A DNA stretch of 64,000 bases from Panorpa germanica (lineage: Eukaryota; Arthropoda; Insecta; Mecoptera; Panorpidae). The notes under the pieces are model-generated. The model was given only the letters and a program-made list of their open reading frames with translations, searched no databases and was not told where the DNA came from. The position numbers and the translations under genes were made by a program. The stretch spans positions 62,001 to 126,000 of the forward strand of contig CAVMBN010000142.1 in the NCBI GenBank assembly GCA_963678705.1, written 5' to 3'. Below, piece after piece: positions 38,401 to 50,170 of the stretch; positions within the stretch are counted from its first letter, which is position 1, and each line of letters begins with the position of its first letter.

Positions 38401-39339
38401 TCCGGAACAAACAACTGGCACTTTTGATTCATTTGCTACAACAATTTCTGGTATACATGGAGTTGTGTTCATGTTCTTTACCCAATCTTTATTTGCTGTT
38501 ATGTGTGCACTTGCGCCAGAGTCAACGTACCATTCGTTTTTGTTATACTTTCCGTTTAGGAAAACAACGTTAAACACGCATTTATTTGTGTTTTTCTTCA
38601 ACATTGGGCACTGATTTCGATAATGTCCATCCTCTTTACATTTGAAACAAGTGATTGTTTTTGCTGTTGTATCTGCCGCGGTCTTTTTGTTCGACATTGG
38701 GTTGCCGCCATATTTCTTTGGTTTACCGCTGCTGCCAGAATTATATTTATTTCTCGCTGCAAATGCCGCCGTACCGCCAGCTGCACCTTCAAAATCACTG
38801 GTTACTTCCATGTCGAGTAACTTCGACTTTATAGTATCCGCACTTATCGAAATGCCAGAATGTTCTATTGCCATTATCATTGGAGAATAGCGATCAGTCA
38901 AACCTGCTAATAATAATGATCCGACCCATTCATCTGTTATTGTAAATCCAGTGCCATTTAACTTTTGAGCCGTTTCGATCATTTGTGTGACATAGGTAGT
39001 CATCGAATCACAGTTTTCAAGTCTTATCGAAATCAAATGTCGAAGTAAGGTTATTTTTCTTGAGAAACCGGAGTCATCGAACATGGCTTTCAATTTTGTC
39101 CATAATTCTGCCGAGCTCCTGGTATTCCTTATATGCACGTACAATGCTGGATCGATGGTCAAAATTAGCTTTGCCTTCGTTTTGGAGTCGTCCACTGGCT
39201 TAACTTCGAAGTCTGCACTAGGTTTGATGTACTTTTCCATCCCTTCTAGTACCAACAAGTTTTCGGCCGCGAAACACCACTCATCGTAATTCTCTCTGCC
39301 TTTTAGCTTTGGCACACTCGCAATATAGTTCATAGTCAT
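35401..39339 (-). CDS. Copia gag-pol polyprotein
   Basis: This is a 1,312-codon polyprotein, close to the usual Copia length. Gag covers about residues 1-230. Then come a zinc knuckle CFKCKEDGHYRNQC (231-244), an aspartic protease site DSGAS (273-277), and a GAG-pre-integrase/HHCC region (about 398-440). The integrase has D466, D529 and E565 (HTDICGP, SDNGLEF, CERSNRT). The Copia-type reverse transcriptase runs from about 810, with DVTTAFLNG (914-922) and YVDD (998-1001). The C-terminal RNase H has DSDWASD and STEAEY. All catalytic blocks are present and no stop is seen, so the product may be active. The ATG at 39339 lies 81 bp inside the 5' LTR, and the stop lies 34 bp before the 3' LTR. Several antisense open frames inside it are shadows. 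Confidence 0.95.
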   Translation of the reverse strand: MTMNYIASVPKLKGRENYDEWCFAAENLLVLEGMEKYIKPSADFEVKPVDDSKTKAKLILTIDPALYVHIRNTRSSAELWTKLKAMFDDSGFSRKITLLRHLISIRLENCDSMTTYVTQMIETAQKLNGTGFTITDEWVGSLLLAGLTDRYSPMIMAIEHSGISISADTIKSKLLDMEVTSDFEGAAGGTAAFAARNKYNSGSSGKPKKYGGNPMSNKKTAADTTAKTITCFKCKEDGHYRNQCPMLKKNTNKCVFNVVFLNGKYNKNEWYVDSGASAHITANKDWVKNMNTTPCIPEIVVANESKVPVVCSGEVDIISELGCNITVKDVLCVPSLTTNLLSVSELIQNGNHVIFTKKNCYIRDKNNVLVATADLSDGVYKLRLQSQSCMLATTASAKLWHRRLAHINSQDMHRMRNGIVDGLSYDNSLDITKSQCTTCCEGKQMRLPFSHVGERSTETLHRIHTDICGPMETSSLSGARYFLLFVDDYSRMTFIYFLKQKNEALNRFKEFKSLVENQQSKKIKVIRSDNGLEFCNKEFEGYLKQAGIIHQKTNCYTPEQNGLCERSNRTVVEKAKCLLYDANLDKKFWAEAANTAVYLKNRSIASGLDKTPYELWYGSKPDLSHLRLFGSKIMVHVPKQKRLKWDKKATQHILVGYGDGVKGYRVYNPSKNTVMISRDIIVIEDVTPIKEVSEESAIWISNEENPTDNLVEESKDKVGESRDSVGDLSNNVSETDFLDCSSGSSLHTDDNETLTEINTEDVPEQAVSIPEQVPDVPSKRQRKKPERYGISNICVSSTVPASEEIVFSEALEGPDREQWKQAMADELQSFEDSDAWQLVDHPGDVTIVKCRWVLNKKYDFENNVRYRARLVAKGFSQKPGVDYTDTFSPVVRHSTLRLLFALSVQMKMSITHLDVTTAFLNGFLKENIYMSLPEGFVNKSGGKVLKLNKAIYGLKQSSLAWYERVKEVLSRLDFKNSQYEPCLFTKITGKIKVIVALYVDDFLIFSNNDFETNKLKSVLGSEFKLKDLGPVRQYLGMRINLDKNKNVITVDQQQYIEQLVSKFQMSDCKTQSTPIEPKLNLDKSSDKCLPDVPYQKLIGSLMYLAVLTRPDIAYCVSYLSQFNSCYSHIHWNYCKRVLRYLLHTKSYCLKYTNNNNSNLQGFVDSDWASDALDRKSYTGFCFMLSGSAISWQSRKQKTVSLSSTEAEYTALSEASREAIYLRNLMHEITDVFNVIDLCCDNQSALKLASSSQSHNRSKHIDVRCHFIRDVVKNNFVKVKYIPTEEMPADILTKGLCHLKHYKFMNLLGIVSV

Positions 39340-39410
39340 GTTTCCGCGAAAAAAAAACGTAACAATTTATCTATTTTATACTATAAAATAACTGATAAAC
39401 CGGTAAATTT

Positions 39411-39420
39411 GCCCATAACC
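39411..39420 (-). promoter_or_regulatory. Copia primer-binding site
   Basis: On the minus strand GGTTATGGGC follows the 5' LTR directly. It matches the start of the known Copia site that pairs with the internal part of initiator tRNA-Met (anticodon region GGGCCCAUAACC). Only 10 bases match, and the following AAATTT does not. Confidence 0.75.
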
Positions 39421-39542
39421 TATAAAGACACGTTAGCAGTTCGCAACAGACTATATTTGACATAAGAAAAAGTTTTTACACAACAGATTACAGATGGCGT
39501 TACTAGTTACAAAGTAGTGATATTTTGATACCTATTACAATA
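39421..39542 (-). repeat. Copia 5' LTR (122 bp)
   Basis: This is the partner of 35245-35366. Transcription of the element would start here on the minus strand. Confidence 0.95.
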
Positions 39543-39730
39543 GTTTTTAACACTGGTTTCCAACTGTCAAACTTTTGTAAAAACACTTTGTTTAGGGTAA
39601 ATTAACACAAATTTAAAACAAACTTAAATACTTTTCGTTTGAACAAGCATTCATATAATTTATTTAATTTTTTTCCGTAATTAATTTCTCACTTTTAATC
39701 ACTTTTTTCACTTAAAGTAGCAGGAGCCGA

Positions 39731-40690
39731 TCACACACATAGTAGATAGGAACGACTTGTGTTGCAAAGCAATATTAACGTCCTTGTAAACTAATACGTA
39801 GGTCTTCCTTTTTGTATTAAGTCCCATCTGTCTTGCCAGAGCTTATGCATATATGCAATCATCTCTTTGGCAATATATTTGGTATCGTCTCCAGACTTTT
39901 ATCCTACAGCCGCATTAACTTTAAATCCTTGAAATTTTTCGCATTAATTTTAAATCATCAAAATTTGATTTTTTCAGTTCTAGCGTAATTTGTACTTGAG
40001 TAAGTGCATTAGTGATTTTTAAATCTAATGGAATTGTCCCCAATATCACTTGCACCACTTCTGTAGATACAGTTCTGCAACAACGCGTCATCGTCAATAA
40101 CATAGTTCTTTGCATGGAAGATCTGGAAGATTGATCCTGTAATACCATGCCGAAGCACAATACACAACCATTGGCATAAATGCCCCCTTGTATAGTGTCG
40201 GCATAGTTGCCAAGTTTAAGCTTCATTCAGTCCTTGTGACACGCGCAAGGTGTGTTACAAGTTTATCATTCGTTGTTACTGTATTTGTTTCGTAGCTTTG
40301 TAGCGTCAAGATACTACAGATTTTATATATAGCAGGTCGAGAACGGCTTTCTAGTTGTTCTGTACTATTTGCACCGATAAGGATCACATTATCGTTGGCA
40401 AAACATACGTCTACACAACCTTTCGAGTGAGAAACACAGTTTTTATCGAATACCATGTTCCAGAGCTCAGGCCCCATTACAGATCGCTGAGGACAACCTT
40501 TAGATAGTTGCCTTTTCATGGAACGGTAATCGGTTTGTAAAATTAATGTTCGACAATGAAAATAGTTCTCCATAGCGCAGTAGACGTACCTAGATGTTTT
40601 TGCCGGTCTAATTCTTTGAAGGTCACTTGGCCACTAGACATTATCAATGGCACACTGAATTTCTATAAATAGCTCATGTACATACTTGTA
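39731..40690 (-). pseudogene. R1-like reverse transcriptase remnant, unit 18
   Basis: It has segment-1-type features (ACTCTCTTTATT, MENYFHCRTLILQTDY start). The reverse-transcriptase half is open for 116 codons (40223-40573). It has no counterpart between units 12 and 13. Confidence 0.75.
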
Positions 40691-41318
40691 CTTATGCCTA
40701 CTTACTTACCATTTGTTTGTTACCATTGAATGTTCATGAACGATCAATCACTATTTCCAAGAAAACCGCATATATTGTTCACTTAATCACTTATAACAAT
40801 TAATACACTCTCTTTATTATTTAAAACACGCATTTATATAAACTAATTCTTATGTTTTATTATTATTTATAGTTAATGTTAATCGACTTACTTGATAGTG
40901 GGCGGCAACCTTTTGTCTTCCGTATATTTGTATTGTTTATATGAGGTCTTCCTTATATAGCTCTACAGATTTCTTGAATTTCTTAACCACTTGATGTTTG
41001 AGCACTAACACTAACCTAATTATTATCACTTTTTTTGTCTATCGCACTTATTAATGTCTTATATCAAACATCAAAGTTACAAATTTGAGGTTATGTTTAT
41101 AAAACCGCGTGTACGCGTAATGAAAAATTCGTTTTTAACACTGGTTTCCAACTGTTAAACTTTTGTAAAAACACTTTGTTTAGGGTAAATTAACACAAAT
41201 TTAAAACAAACTTAAATACTTTTCGTTTGAAAGAGTATTCATATAATTTATTTAATTTTTTTCCGTAATTAATTTCTCACTTTTAATCACTTTTTTCACC
41301 TAAAGTAGCAGGAGCCGA

Positions 41319-42276
41319 TCACACTCATAGTAGATAGGAACCACTTGTGTTGCAAAGCAATATTAACGTCCTTGTAAACCAATACGTAGGTCTACCTTTT
41401 TGTATTAAGTCCCATCTGTCTTGCCAGAGCTTATGCATATATGCATTCATCTCTTTGGCAATATATTTGGTATCGTCTCCAGACTTTTATCTTACAGCCG
41501 CATTAACTTGAAATTCTCGAAATTTGTCGCATTAATTTTAAATCATCAAAATTTCATTTTTTCAGTTCAAGCGTAATTTGTACTTGAGTAAGTGCATGAG
41601 TGATTTTTAAATCTAAAGGAATTGTCCCCAATATCACTTGCACAACTTCTGTAGATACAGTTCTGCAACAACGCGTCATCGTCAATAACATAGTTCTTTG
41701 CATGGAAGGTCTGGAAGATTGATCCTGTAATACCATGCCGAAGCACAATACACAACTATTAGCATAAATGCCCCCTTGTATAGTGTCGGCATAGTTGCCG
41801 AATTTAAGCTTCATTCCGTCCTTGTGACACGCGCAAGGTGTGTTACAAGTTTATCATTCGTTGTTACCGTATTTGTTTCGTAGCTTTGTAGCTTCAAGAA
41901 ACTACAGATTTTATCTATAGCAGGTCGAGAACGGCTTTCTAGTTGTTCTGTACTATTTGCACCGATAAGGATCACATTATTGTTGGCAAAACATACGTCT
42001 ACACAACCTTTTGAGTGAGAAACACAGTTCTCGTCAAATACCATGTTCCAGAGCTCAGGCCCTATTACGGATCGCTGAGGACAACCTTTAGATAGTTGCC
42101 TTTTTATGGAACGGTAATCGGTTTGTAAAATAATGTTCGACAATGAAAATAGTTTTCCATAGCGCAGTAGACGTGCCTATAGGTTTTTGCCGGTCTAATT
42201 TTTTGAAGGTCACTTGGCCACCGGACATCAACAAAAGCACACTGAATTTCTATAAATATCTCATATACATACTTGT
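41319..42276 (-). pseudogene. R1-like reverse transcriptase remnant, unit 19
   Basis: This copies unit 13, including the FANN box (41811-42143) and the GTTTGAAAGAG spacer variant, 13,821 bp away. Confidence 0.75.
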
Positions 42277-42904
42277 ACTTATGCCTACTTACTTACCATT
42301 TGTTTGTTACCATTGAATGTTCATGAACGATCAATCACTATTTCCAAGAAAACCGCATATATTGTTCACTTAATCACTTATAACAATTAATACACTCTCA
42401 TTATTATTTAAAACACGCATTTATATAAACTAATTCTTGTGTTTTAATATTATTTATAGTTAATGTTATTCGACTTACTTGATAGTGGGCGGCAACCTTT
42501 TGTCTTCCGTATATTTGTAGTGTTTATATGAGGTCTTCCTTATATATCTCTACAGATTTCTTGAATTTTAAACCACTTGATGTTTTAGCACTAACACTAA
42601 CCTAATTATTATCACTTTTTTTGTCTATCGCACTTATTAATGTCTTATATTAAACATCAAAGTTACAAATTTGAGGTTATGTTTTTAAGACTGCGTGTAC
42701 GCGTAATGAAAAATTCGTTTTTAACACTGGTTTCCAACTGTCAAACTTATGTAAAAACAATTTGTTTAGGGTAAATTAACACAAATTTAAAACAAACTTA
42801 AATACTTTTCGTTTGAAAAAGTATTTATATAATTTATTTGATTTTTTTCCATAATTAATTTCTCACTTTTAATCACTTTTTTCACCTAAAGTAGCAGGAG
42901 CCGA

Positions 42905-43862
42905 TCACACACATAGTAGATAGGAACCACTTGTGTTGCAAAGCAATATTAACGTCCTTGTAAACTAATACGTAGGTCTTCCTTTTTGTATTAAGTCCCA
43001 TCTGTCTTGCCAGAGCTTATGCATATATGCATTCATCTCTTTGGCAATATATTTGGTATCGTCTCTAGATTTTTATCCTACAGCCGCATTAACTTTAAAT
43101 CCTCGAAATTTGTCGCAATAATTTTAAATCATCAAAATTTGATTTTTTCAGTTCTAGCGTAATTTGTACTTGAGTAAGTGCATGAGTGATTTTTAAATCT
43201 AAAGGAATTGTCCCCAATATCACTTGCACCACTTCTGTAGATACAGTTCTGCAACAACGCGTCATCGTCAATAACATAGTTCTTTGCATGGAAGATCTGG
43301 AAGATTGATCCTGTAATACCATGCCGAAGCACAATACACAACTATTAGCATAAATGCCCCCTTGTATAGTGTCGGCATAGTTGCCGAGTTTAAGCTTCAT
43401 TCCGTCCTTGTGACACGCGCAAGGTGTGTTACAAGTTTATCATTCGTTGTTACTGTATTTGTTTCGTAGCTTTGTAGCTTTAAGAAACTACAGTTTTTAT
43501 ATATAGCAGGTCAAAAACGGCTTTCTAGGGTTTCTGTACTATTTGCACCGATAAGGATCACATTATCGTTGGCAAAACATATGTTTACACAACCTTTCGA
43601 GGAAGAAACACAGTTCTCGTCGAATACCATGTTCCAGAGCTCAGGCCCCATTACAGGTCGCTGAGGACAACCTTTAGATAGTTGCCTTTTTATGGAACGG
43701 TAATCGGTTTGTAAAATAATGTTCGACAATGAAAATAGTTCTCCATAGCGCAGTAGACGTACCTATAGGTTTTTGCCGGTCTAATTCTTTGAAGGTCACT
43801 TGGCCACCGGACATCAACCAAGGCACACTGAGTTTCTATAAATATCTCATATACATACTTGT
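42905..43862 (-). pseudogene. R1-like reverse transcriptase remnant, unit 20
   Basis: This copies unit 14, with the same stop after LESRF (43511-43729). Confidence 0.75.
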
Positions 43863-44491
43863 ACTTATGCCTACTTACTTACCATTTGTTTGTTACCATT
43901 GAATGTTTATGAACGATCAATCACTATTTCCAAGAAAACCGCATATATTGTTCACTTAATCACTTATAACAATTTATACACTTTCATTATTATTTAAAAC
44001 ACGCATTTATATAAACCAATTCTTGTGTTTCAATATTATTTATAGTTAATGTTATTCGACTTACTTGATAGTGGGCGGCAACCTTTTGTCTTCCGTATAT
44101 TTGTAGTGTTTATATGAGGTCTTCCTTATATATCTTTACAGATTTCTTAAATTTTAAACCACTTGATGTTTTAGCACTAACACTAACCTAATTATTATCA
44201 CTTTTTTTGTTCTATCGCACTTAATAATGTCTTATATCAAACATCAAAGTTACAAATTTGAGGTTATGTTTATAAGGCCGCGTGTACGCGTAATGAAAAA
44301 TTCGTTTTTATCACTGGTTTCCAACTGTCAAACTTTTGTAAAAACACTTTGTTTAGGGTAAATTAACACAAATTTAAAACAAACTTAAATACTTTTCGTT
44401 TGAAAAAGTATTTATATAATTTATTTAATTTTTTTCCATAATTAATTTCTCACTTTTAATCACTTTTTTCACCTAAAGTAGCAGGAGCCGA

Positions 44492-45449
44492 TCACACACA
44501 TAGTAGATAGGAACCACTTGTGTTGCAAAGCAATATTAACGTCCTTGTAAACTAATACGTAGGTCTTCCTTTTTGTATTAAGTCCCATCTGTCTTGCCAG
44601 AGCTTATGCATATATGCATTCATCTCTTTGGCAATATATTTGGTATCGTCTCTAGATTTTTATCCTACAGCCGCATTAACTTTAAATCCTCGAAATTTGT
44701 CGCAATAATTTTAAATCATCAAAATTTGATTTTTTCAGTTCTAGCGTAATTTGTACTTGAGTAAGTGCATGAGTGATTTTTAAATCTAAAGGAATTGTCC
44801 CCAATATCACTTGCACCACTTCTGTAGATACAGTTCTGCAACAACGCGTCATCGTCAATAACATAGTTCTTTGCATGGAAGATCTGGAAGATTGATCCTG
44901 TAATACCATGCCGAAGCACAATACACAACTATTAGCATAAATGCCCCCTTGTATAGTGTCGGCATAGTTGCCGAGTTTAAGCTTCATTCCGTCCTTGTGA
45001 CACGCGCAAGGTGTGTTACAAGTTTATCATTCGTTGTTACTGTATTTGTTTCGTAGCTTTGTAGCTTTAAGAAACTACAGTTTTTATATATAGCAGGTCA
45101 AGAACGGCTTTCTAGGGTTTCTGTACTATTTGCACCGATAAGGATCACATTATCGTTGGCAAAACATATGTTTACACAATCTTTCGAGTAAGAAACACAG
45201 TTCTCGTCGAATACCATGTTCCAGAGCTCAGGCCCCATTACAGGTCGCTGAGGACAACCTTTAGATAGTTGCCTTTTTATGGAACGGTAATCGGTTTGTA
45301 AAATAATGTTCGACAATGAAAATAGTTCTCCATACCGCAGTAGACGTACCTATAGGTTTTTGCCGGTCTAATTCTTTGAAGGTCACTTGGCCACCGGACA
45401 TCAACCAAGGCACACTGAGTTTCTATAAATATCTCATATACATACTTGT
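44492..45449 (-). pseudogene. R1-like reverse transcriptase remnant, unit 21
   Basis: This copies unit 15, with the same stop after LESRS (45098-45316). Confidence 0.75.
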
Positions 45450-46078
45450 ACTTATGCCTACTTACTTACCATTTGTTTGTTACCATTGAATGTTTATGAA
45501 CGATCAATCACTATTTCCAAGAAAACCGCATATATTGTTCACTTAATCACTTATAACAATTAATACACTCTCATTATTATTTAAAACACGCATTTATATA
45601 AACCAATTCTTGTGTTTCAATATTATTTATAGTTAATGTTATTCGACTTACTTGATAGTGGGCGGCAACCTTTTGTCTTCCGTATATTTGTAGTGTTTAT
45701 ATGAGGTCTTCCTTATATATCTTTACAGATTTCTTAAATTTTAAACCACTTGATGTTTTAGCACTAACACTTACCTAATTATTATCACTTTTTTTGTTCT
45801 ATCGCACTTAATAATGTCTTATATCAAACATCAAAGTTACAAATTTGAGGTTATGTTTATAAGGCCGCGTGTACGCGTAATGAAAAATTCGTTTTTAACA
45901 CTGGTTTCCAACTGTCAAACTTTTGTAAAAACACTTTGTTTAGGGTAAATTAACACAAATTTAAAACAAACTTAAATACTTTTCGTTTGAAAAAATATTT
46001 ATATAATTTATTTAATTTTTTTCCATAATTAATTTCTTACTTTTAATCACTTTTTTCACCTAAAGTAGCAGGAGCCGA

Positions 46079-47040
46079 TCACACACATAGTAGATAGGAA
46101 CCACTTGTGTTGCAAAGCAATATTAACGTCATTGTAAACCAATACGTAGGTCTTCCTTTTTGTATTAAGTCCCATCTGTCTTGCCAGAGCTTATGCATAT
46201 ATGCATTCATCTCTTTGGCAATATATTTGGTATCGTCTCCAGACTTTTATCCTACAGCCGCATTAACTTTAAATCCTCGAAATTTGTCGCATTAATTTTA
46301 AATCATTAAAATTGCATTTTTTCAGTTCTAGCGTAATTTGTACTTAAGTAAGTGCATGAGTGATTTTTAAATCTGAAGGAATTGTCCCCAATATCACTTG
46401 CACCACTTCTGTAGATACAGTTCTGCAACAACGCGTCATCGTCAATAACATAGTTCTTTGCATGGAAGATCTGGAAGATTGATCCTGTAATACCATGCCA
46501 AAGCACAATACACAACTATTAGCATAAATGCCCCCTTGTATAGTGTCGGCATTGTTGCCGAGTTTAATCTTTATTCCGTCCTTGTGACACGCGCAAGGTG
46601 TGTTACAAGTTTATCATTCGTTGTTACCGTATTTGTTTCGTAGCTTTGTAGCTTCAAGAAACTACAGATTTTATATATAGCAGGTCAAGAACGGCTTTCT
46701 AGTTGTTCTGTACTATTTGCACCGATATGGATCACATTATCGTTGGCAAAACATACGTCTACACAACCTTTTGAGTGAGAAACACAGTTCTCGTCAAATA
46801 CCATGTTCCAGAGCTCAGGCCCCATTACGGATCGCTGAGGACAACATTTAGATAGTTGCCTTTTCATGGAACGGTAATCGGTTTGTAAAATTAATGTTCG
46901 ACAATGAAAATAGTTCTCCATAGCTCAGTAGACGTACCTAGAGGTTTTTGCCGGTCTAATTCTTTGAAGGTCACTTGGCAACCAGACATTATCAAAGGCA
47001 CACTGAATTTCTATAAATATCTCAAGTACATACTTGTACT
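46079..47040 (-). pseudogene. R1-like reverse transcriptase remnant, unit 22
   Basis: This unit is mosaic. Its reverse-transcriptase part (46685-46921) is segment-1-like and its spacer is segment-2-like. A stop follows LESRS. Confidence 0.75.
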
Positions 47041-47665
47041 TATGCCTACTTACTTACCATTTGTTTGTTACCATTGAATGTTCATGAACGATCAATCACT
47101 ATTTCCAAGAAAACCGCATATATTGTTCACTTAATCACTTATAACAATTAATACACTCTCATTATTATTTGAAACACGCATTTATATAAACTAGTTCTTG
47201 TGTTTTAATATTATTTATAGTTAATGTTATTCGACTTACTTGATAGTGGGCGGCAACCTTTTGTCTTCCGTATATTTGTAGTGTTTATATGAGGTCTTCC
47301 TTATATATCTCTACAGATTTCTTGAATTTTAAACCACTTGATGTTTTAGCACTAACACTAACCTAATTATTATCACTTTTTTTGTCTATCGCACTTATTA
47401 ATGTCTTATATTAAACATCAAAGTTACAAATTTGAGGTTATGTTTATAAGACCGCGTGTACGCGTAATGAAAAATTCGTTTTTAACACTGGTTTCCAACT
47501 GTCAAACTTTTGTAAAAACACTTTGTTTAGGGTAAATTAACACAAATTTAAAACAAACTTAAATACTTTTCGTTTAAAAAAGTATTCATATAATTTATTT
47601 AATTTTTTTCCATAATTAATTTCTCACTTTTAATCACTTTTTTCACCTAAAGTAGCAGGAGCTGA

Positions 47666-48625
47666 TCACACACATAGTAGATAGGAACCACTTGTGTTGC
47701 AAAGCAATATTAACGTCCTTGTAAACTAATACGTAGGTCTTTCTTTTTGTATTAAGTCCCATCTATCTTGCCATAGCTTATGCATATATGCATTCATCTC
47801 TTTGGCAATATATTTGGTATCGTCTCCAGATTTTTATCCTACAGCCGCATTAACTTTAAATCCTCAAAATTTGTCGCAATAATTTTAAATCATCAAAATT
47901 TGATTTTTTCAGTTCTAGCGTAATTTGTACTTGAGTAAGTGCATGAGTGATTTTTAAATCTAAAGGAATTGTCCCCAATATCACTTGCACCACTTCTGTA
48001 GATACAGTTCTGCAACAACGCGTCATCGTCAATAACATAGTTCTTTGCATGAAAGATCTGGAAGATTGATCCTGTAATACCATGCCGAAGCACAATACAC
48101 AACTATTAGCATAAATGCCCCCTTGTATAGTGTCGGCATAGTTGCCGAGTTTAAGCTTCATTCCGTCCTTGTGACACGCGCAAGGTGTGTTACAAGTTTA
48201 TCATTCGTTGTTACTGTATTTGTTTCGTAGCTTTGTAGCTTTAAGAAACTACAGTTTTTATATATAGCAGGTCGAGAACGGCTTTCTAGGGTTTCTGTAC
48301 TATTTGCACCGATAAGGATCACATTATCGTTGGCAAAACATATGTCTACACAACCTTTCGAGTAAGAAACACAGTTCTCGTCAAATACCATGTTCCAGAG
48401 CTCAGGCCCCATTACAGGTCGCTGAGGACAACCTTTAGATAGTTGCCTTTTCATGGAACGGTAATCGGTTTGTAAAATAATGTTCGACAATGAAAATAGT
48501 TCTCCATAGCGCAGTAGACGTACCTATGGGTTTTTGCCGGTCTAATTCTTTGAAGGTCACTTGGCCACCGGACATCAACCAAGGCACACTAAATTTCTAT
48601 AAATATCTCATATACATACTTGTAC
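47666..48625 (-). pseudogene. R1-like reverse transcriptase remnant, unit 23
   Basis: Both halves are open for 110 codons (48158-48490) and 101 codons (47856-48161). Confidence 0.75.
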
Positions 48626-49252
48626 TTATGCCTACTTACTTACCATTTGTTTGTTACCATTGAATGTTCATGAACGATCAATCACTATTTCCAAGAAAAC
48701 CGCATATATTGTTCACTTAATCACTTATAACAATTAATACACTCTCATTATTATTTAAAACACGCATTTATATAAACCAATTCTTGTGTTTCAATATTAT
48801 TTATAGTTATTGTTATTCGACTTACTTGATAGTGGGCGGCAACCTTTTGTCTTCCGTATATTTGTAGTGTTTATATGAGGTCTTCCTTATATATCTTTAC
48901 AGATTTCTTAAATTTTAAACCACTTAATGTTTTAGCACTAACACTAACCTAATTATTATCACTTTTTTTGTTCTATCGCACTTAATAATGTCTTATATCA
49001 AACATCAAAGTTACAAATTTGAGGTTATGTTTATAAGGCCGCGTGTACGCGTAATGAAAAATTCGTTTTTAACACTGGTTTCCAACTGTCAAACTTTTGT
49101 AAAAATACTTTGTTTAGGGTAAATTAACACAAATTTAAAACAAACTTAAATACTTTTCGTTTGAAAAAGTATTTATATAATTTATTTAATTTTTTTCCAT
49201 AATTAATTTCTCACTTTTAATCACTTTTTTCACCTAAAGTAGCAGGAGCCGA

Positions 49253-49706
49253 TCACACACATAGTAGATAGGAACCACTTGTGTTGCAAAGCAATATTAA
49301 CGTCCTTGTAAACTAATACGTAGGTCTTTCTTTTTGTATTAAGTCCCATCTGTCTTGCCAGAGCTTATGCATATATGCATTCATCTCTTTGGCAATATAT
49401 TTGGTATCGTCTCCAGATTTTTATCCTACAGCCGCATTAACTTTAAATCCTCGAAATTTGTCGCAATAATTTTAAATCATCAAAATTTGATTTTTTCAGT
49501 TCTAGCGTAATTTGTACTTGAGTAAGTGCATGAGTGATTTTTAAATCTAAAGGAATTGTCCCCAATATCACTTGTACCACTTCTGTAGATACAGTTCTGC
49601 AACAACGCGTCATCGTCAATAACATAGTTCTTTGCATGGAAGATCTGGAAGATTGATCCTGTAATACCATGCCGAAGCACAATACACAACTATTAGCATA
49701 AATGCC
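49253..49706 (-). pseudogene. R1-like RT remnant, unit 24, C-terminal piece
   Basis: It is cut by the BEL/Pao insertion at 49707 and continues at 52883. The GTSD variant in an overlapping frame is shared with unit 26. Confidence 0.75.
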
Positions 49707-50015
49707 TGTACGAAATAAAACCATGCGAGTATTTGTAGATTGAATAATTATTCAATTGTTTAATGATAAAATAATTTTACACTTTTTAATTACTTTGAAC
49801 CAACATTCTTATAATAACAAGATGGTTGGGAATTATGATCTTGACAGTGTAGAAGCCCAAAACACAACTGACACGAATGCCATATCGCTGTAGCGTACAG
49901 CAGTCGTCGTATTGTAGTCATGCGCATTACTTCTATTAGAGACAACAATACATTATAATGTTGGAATGCCAACAGAGACATCTTCTTATGTTCTGTACTA
50001 ATTTTGTACTGAACA
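49707..50015 (-). repeat. BEL/Pao 3' LTR (309 bp)
   Basis: It runs TGTACG...GAACA on the plus strand and by eye is identical to 52569-52877. ATGCC flanks the element on both outer sides (49702-49706, 52878-52882). Confidence 0.95.
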
Positions 50016-50170
50016 TAAATTGCCAGCCAGCAGAAGTAGATAAGCTCACAACTAATATCAAATTATACAATGTTACATAAAATTATTATAAACCAATTTA
50101 CAAAAAATAATGTGAACTTCTTAAAACTATTATAAACAAAATTACACAAAATAACATAAACTTCTTAACT
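50016..50170 (-). other. 3' untranslated region of the BEL/Pao element
   Basis: This is AT-rich, with tandem-like AATAAACTTCTTAA words. No clear polypurine tract is seen next to the LTR. Confidence 0.6.

Larger units (their letters stand above)
35245..39542 (-). mobile_element. Complete Ty1/Copia LTR retrotransposon
   Basis: The element is 4,298 bp with two identical 122-bp LTRs, a 5-bp target-site duplication (GTTTT) and one long gag-pol frame. It inserted in the spacer of a satellite unit on the minus strand. Identical LTRs and an open polyprotein indicate a recent insertion. The LTRs are short for the family. Confidence 0.95.
39543..49706. repeat. 1.59-kb satellite array, segment 3 (units 18-24a)
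   Basis: The segment begins with the second GTTTT and ends with ATGCC (49702-49706), the BEL target-site duplication. Landmarks lie at 39759, 41347, 42933, 44520, 46107, 47694 and 49281. Unit 18 is of the subtype common in segment 1, units 19-21 copy units 13-15, and unit 22 mixes both subtypes. Confidence 0.95.

Noticed and set aside
36675..39289. Several plus-strand frames inside Copia
   Set aside because: They are antisense shadows of the gag-pol frame.
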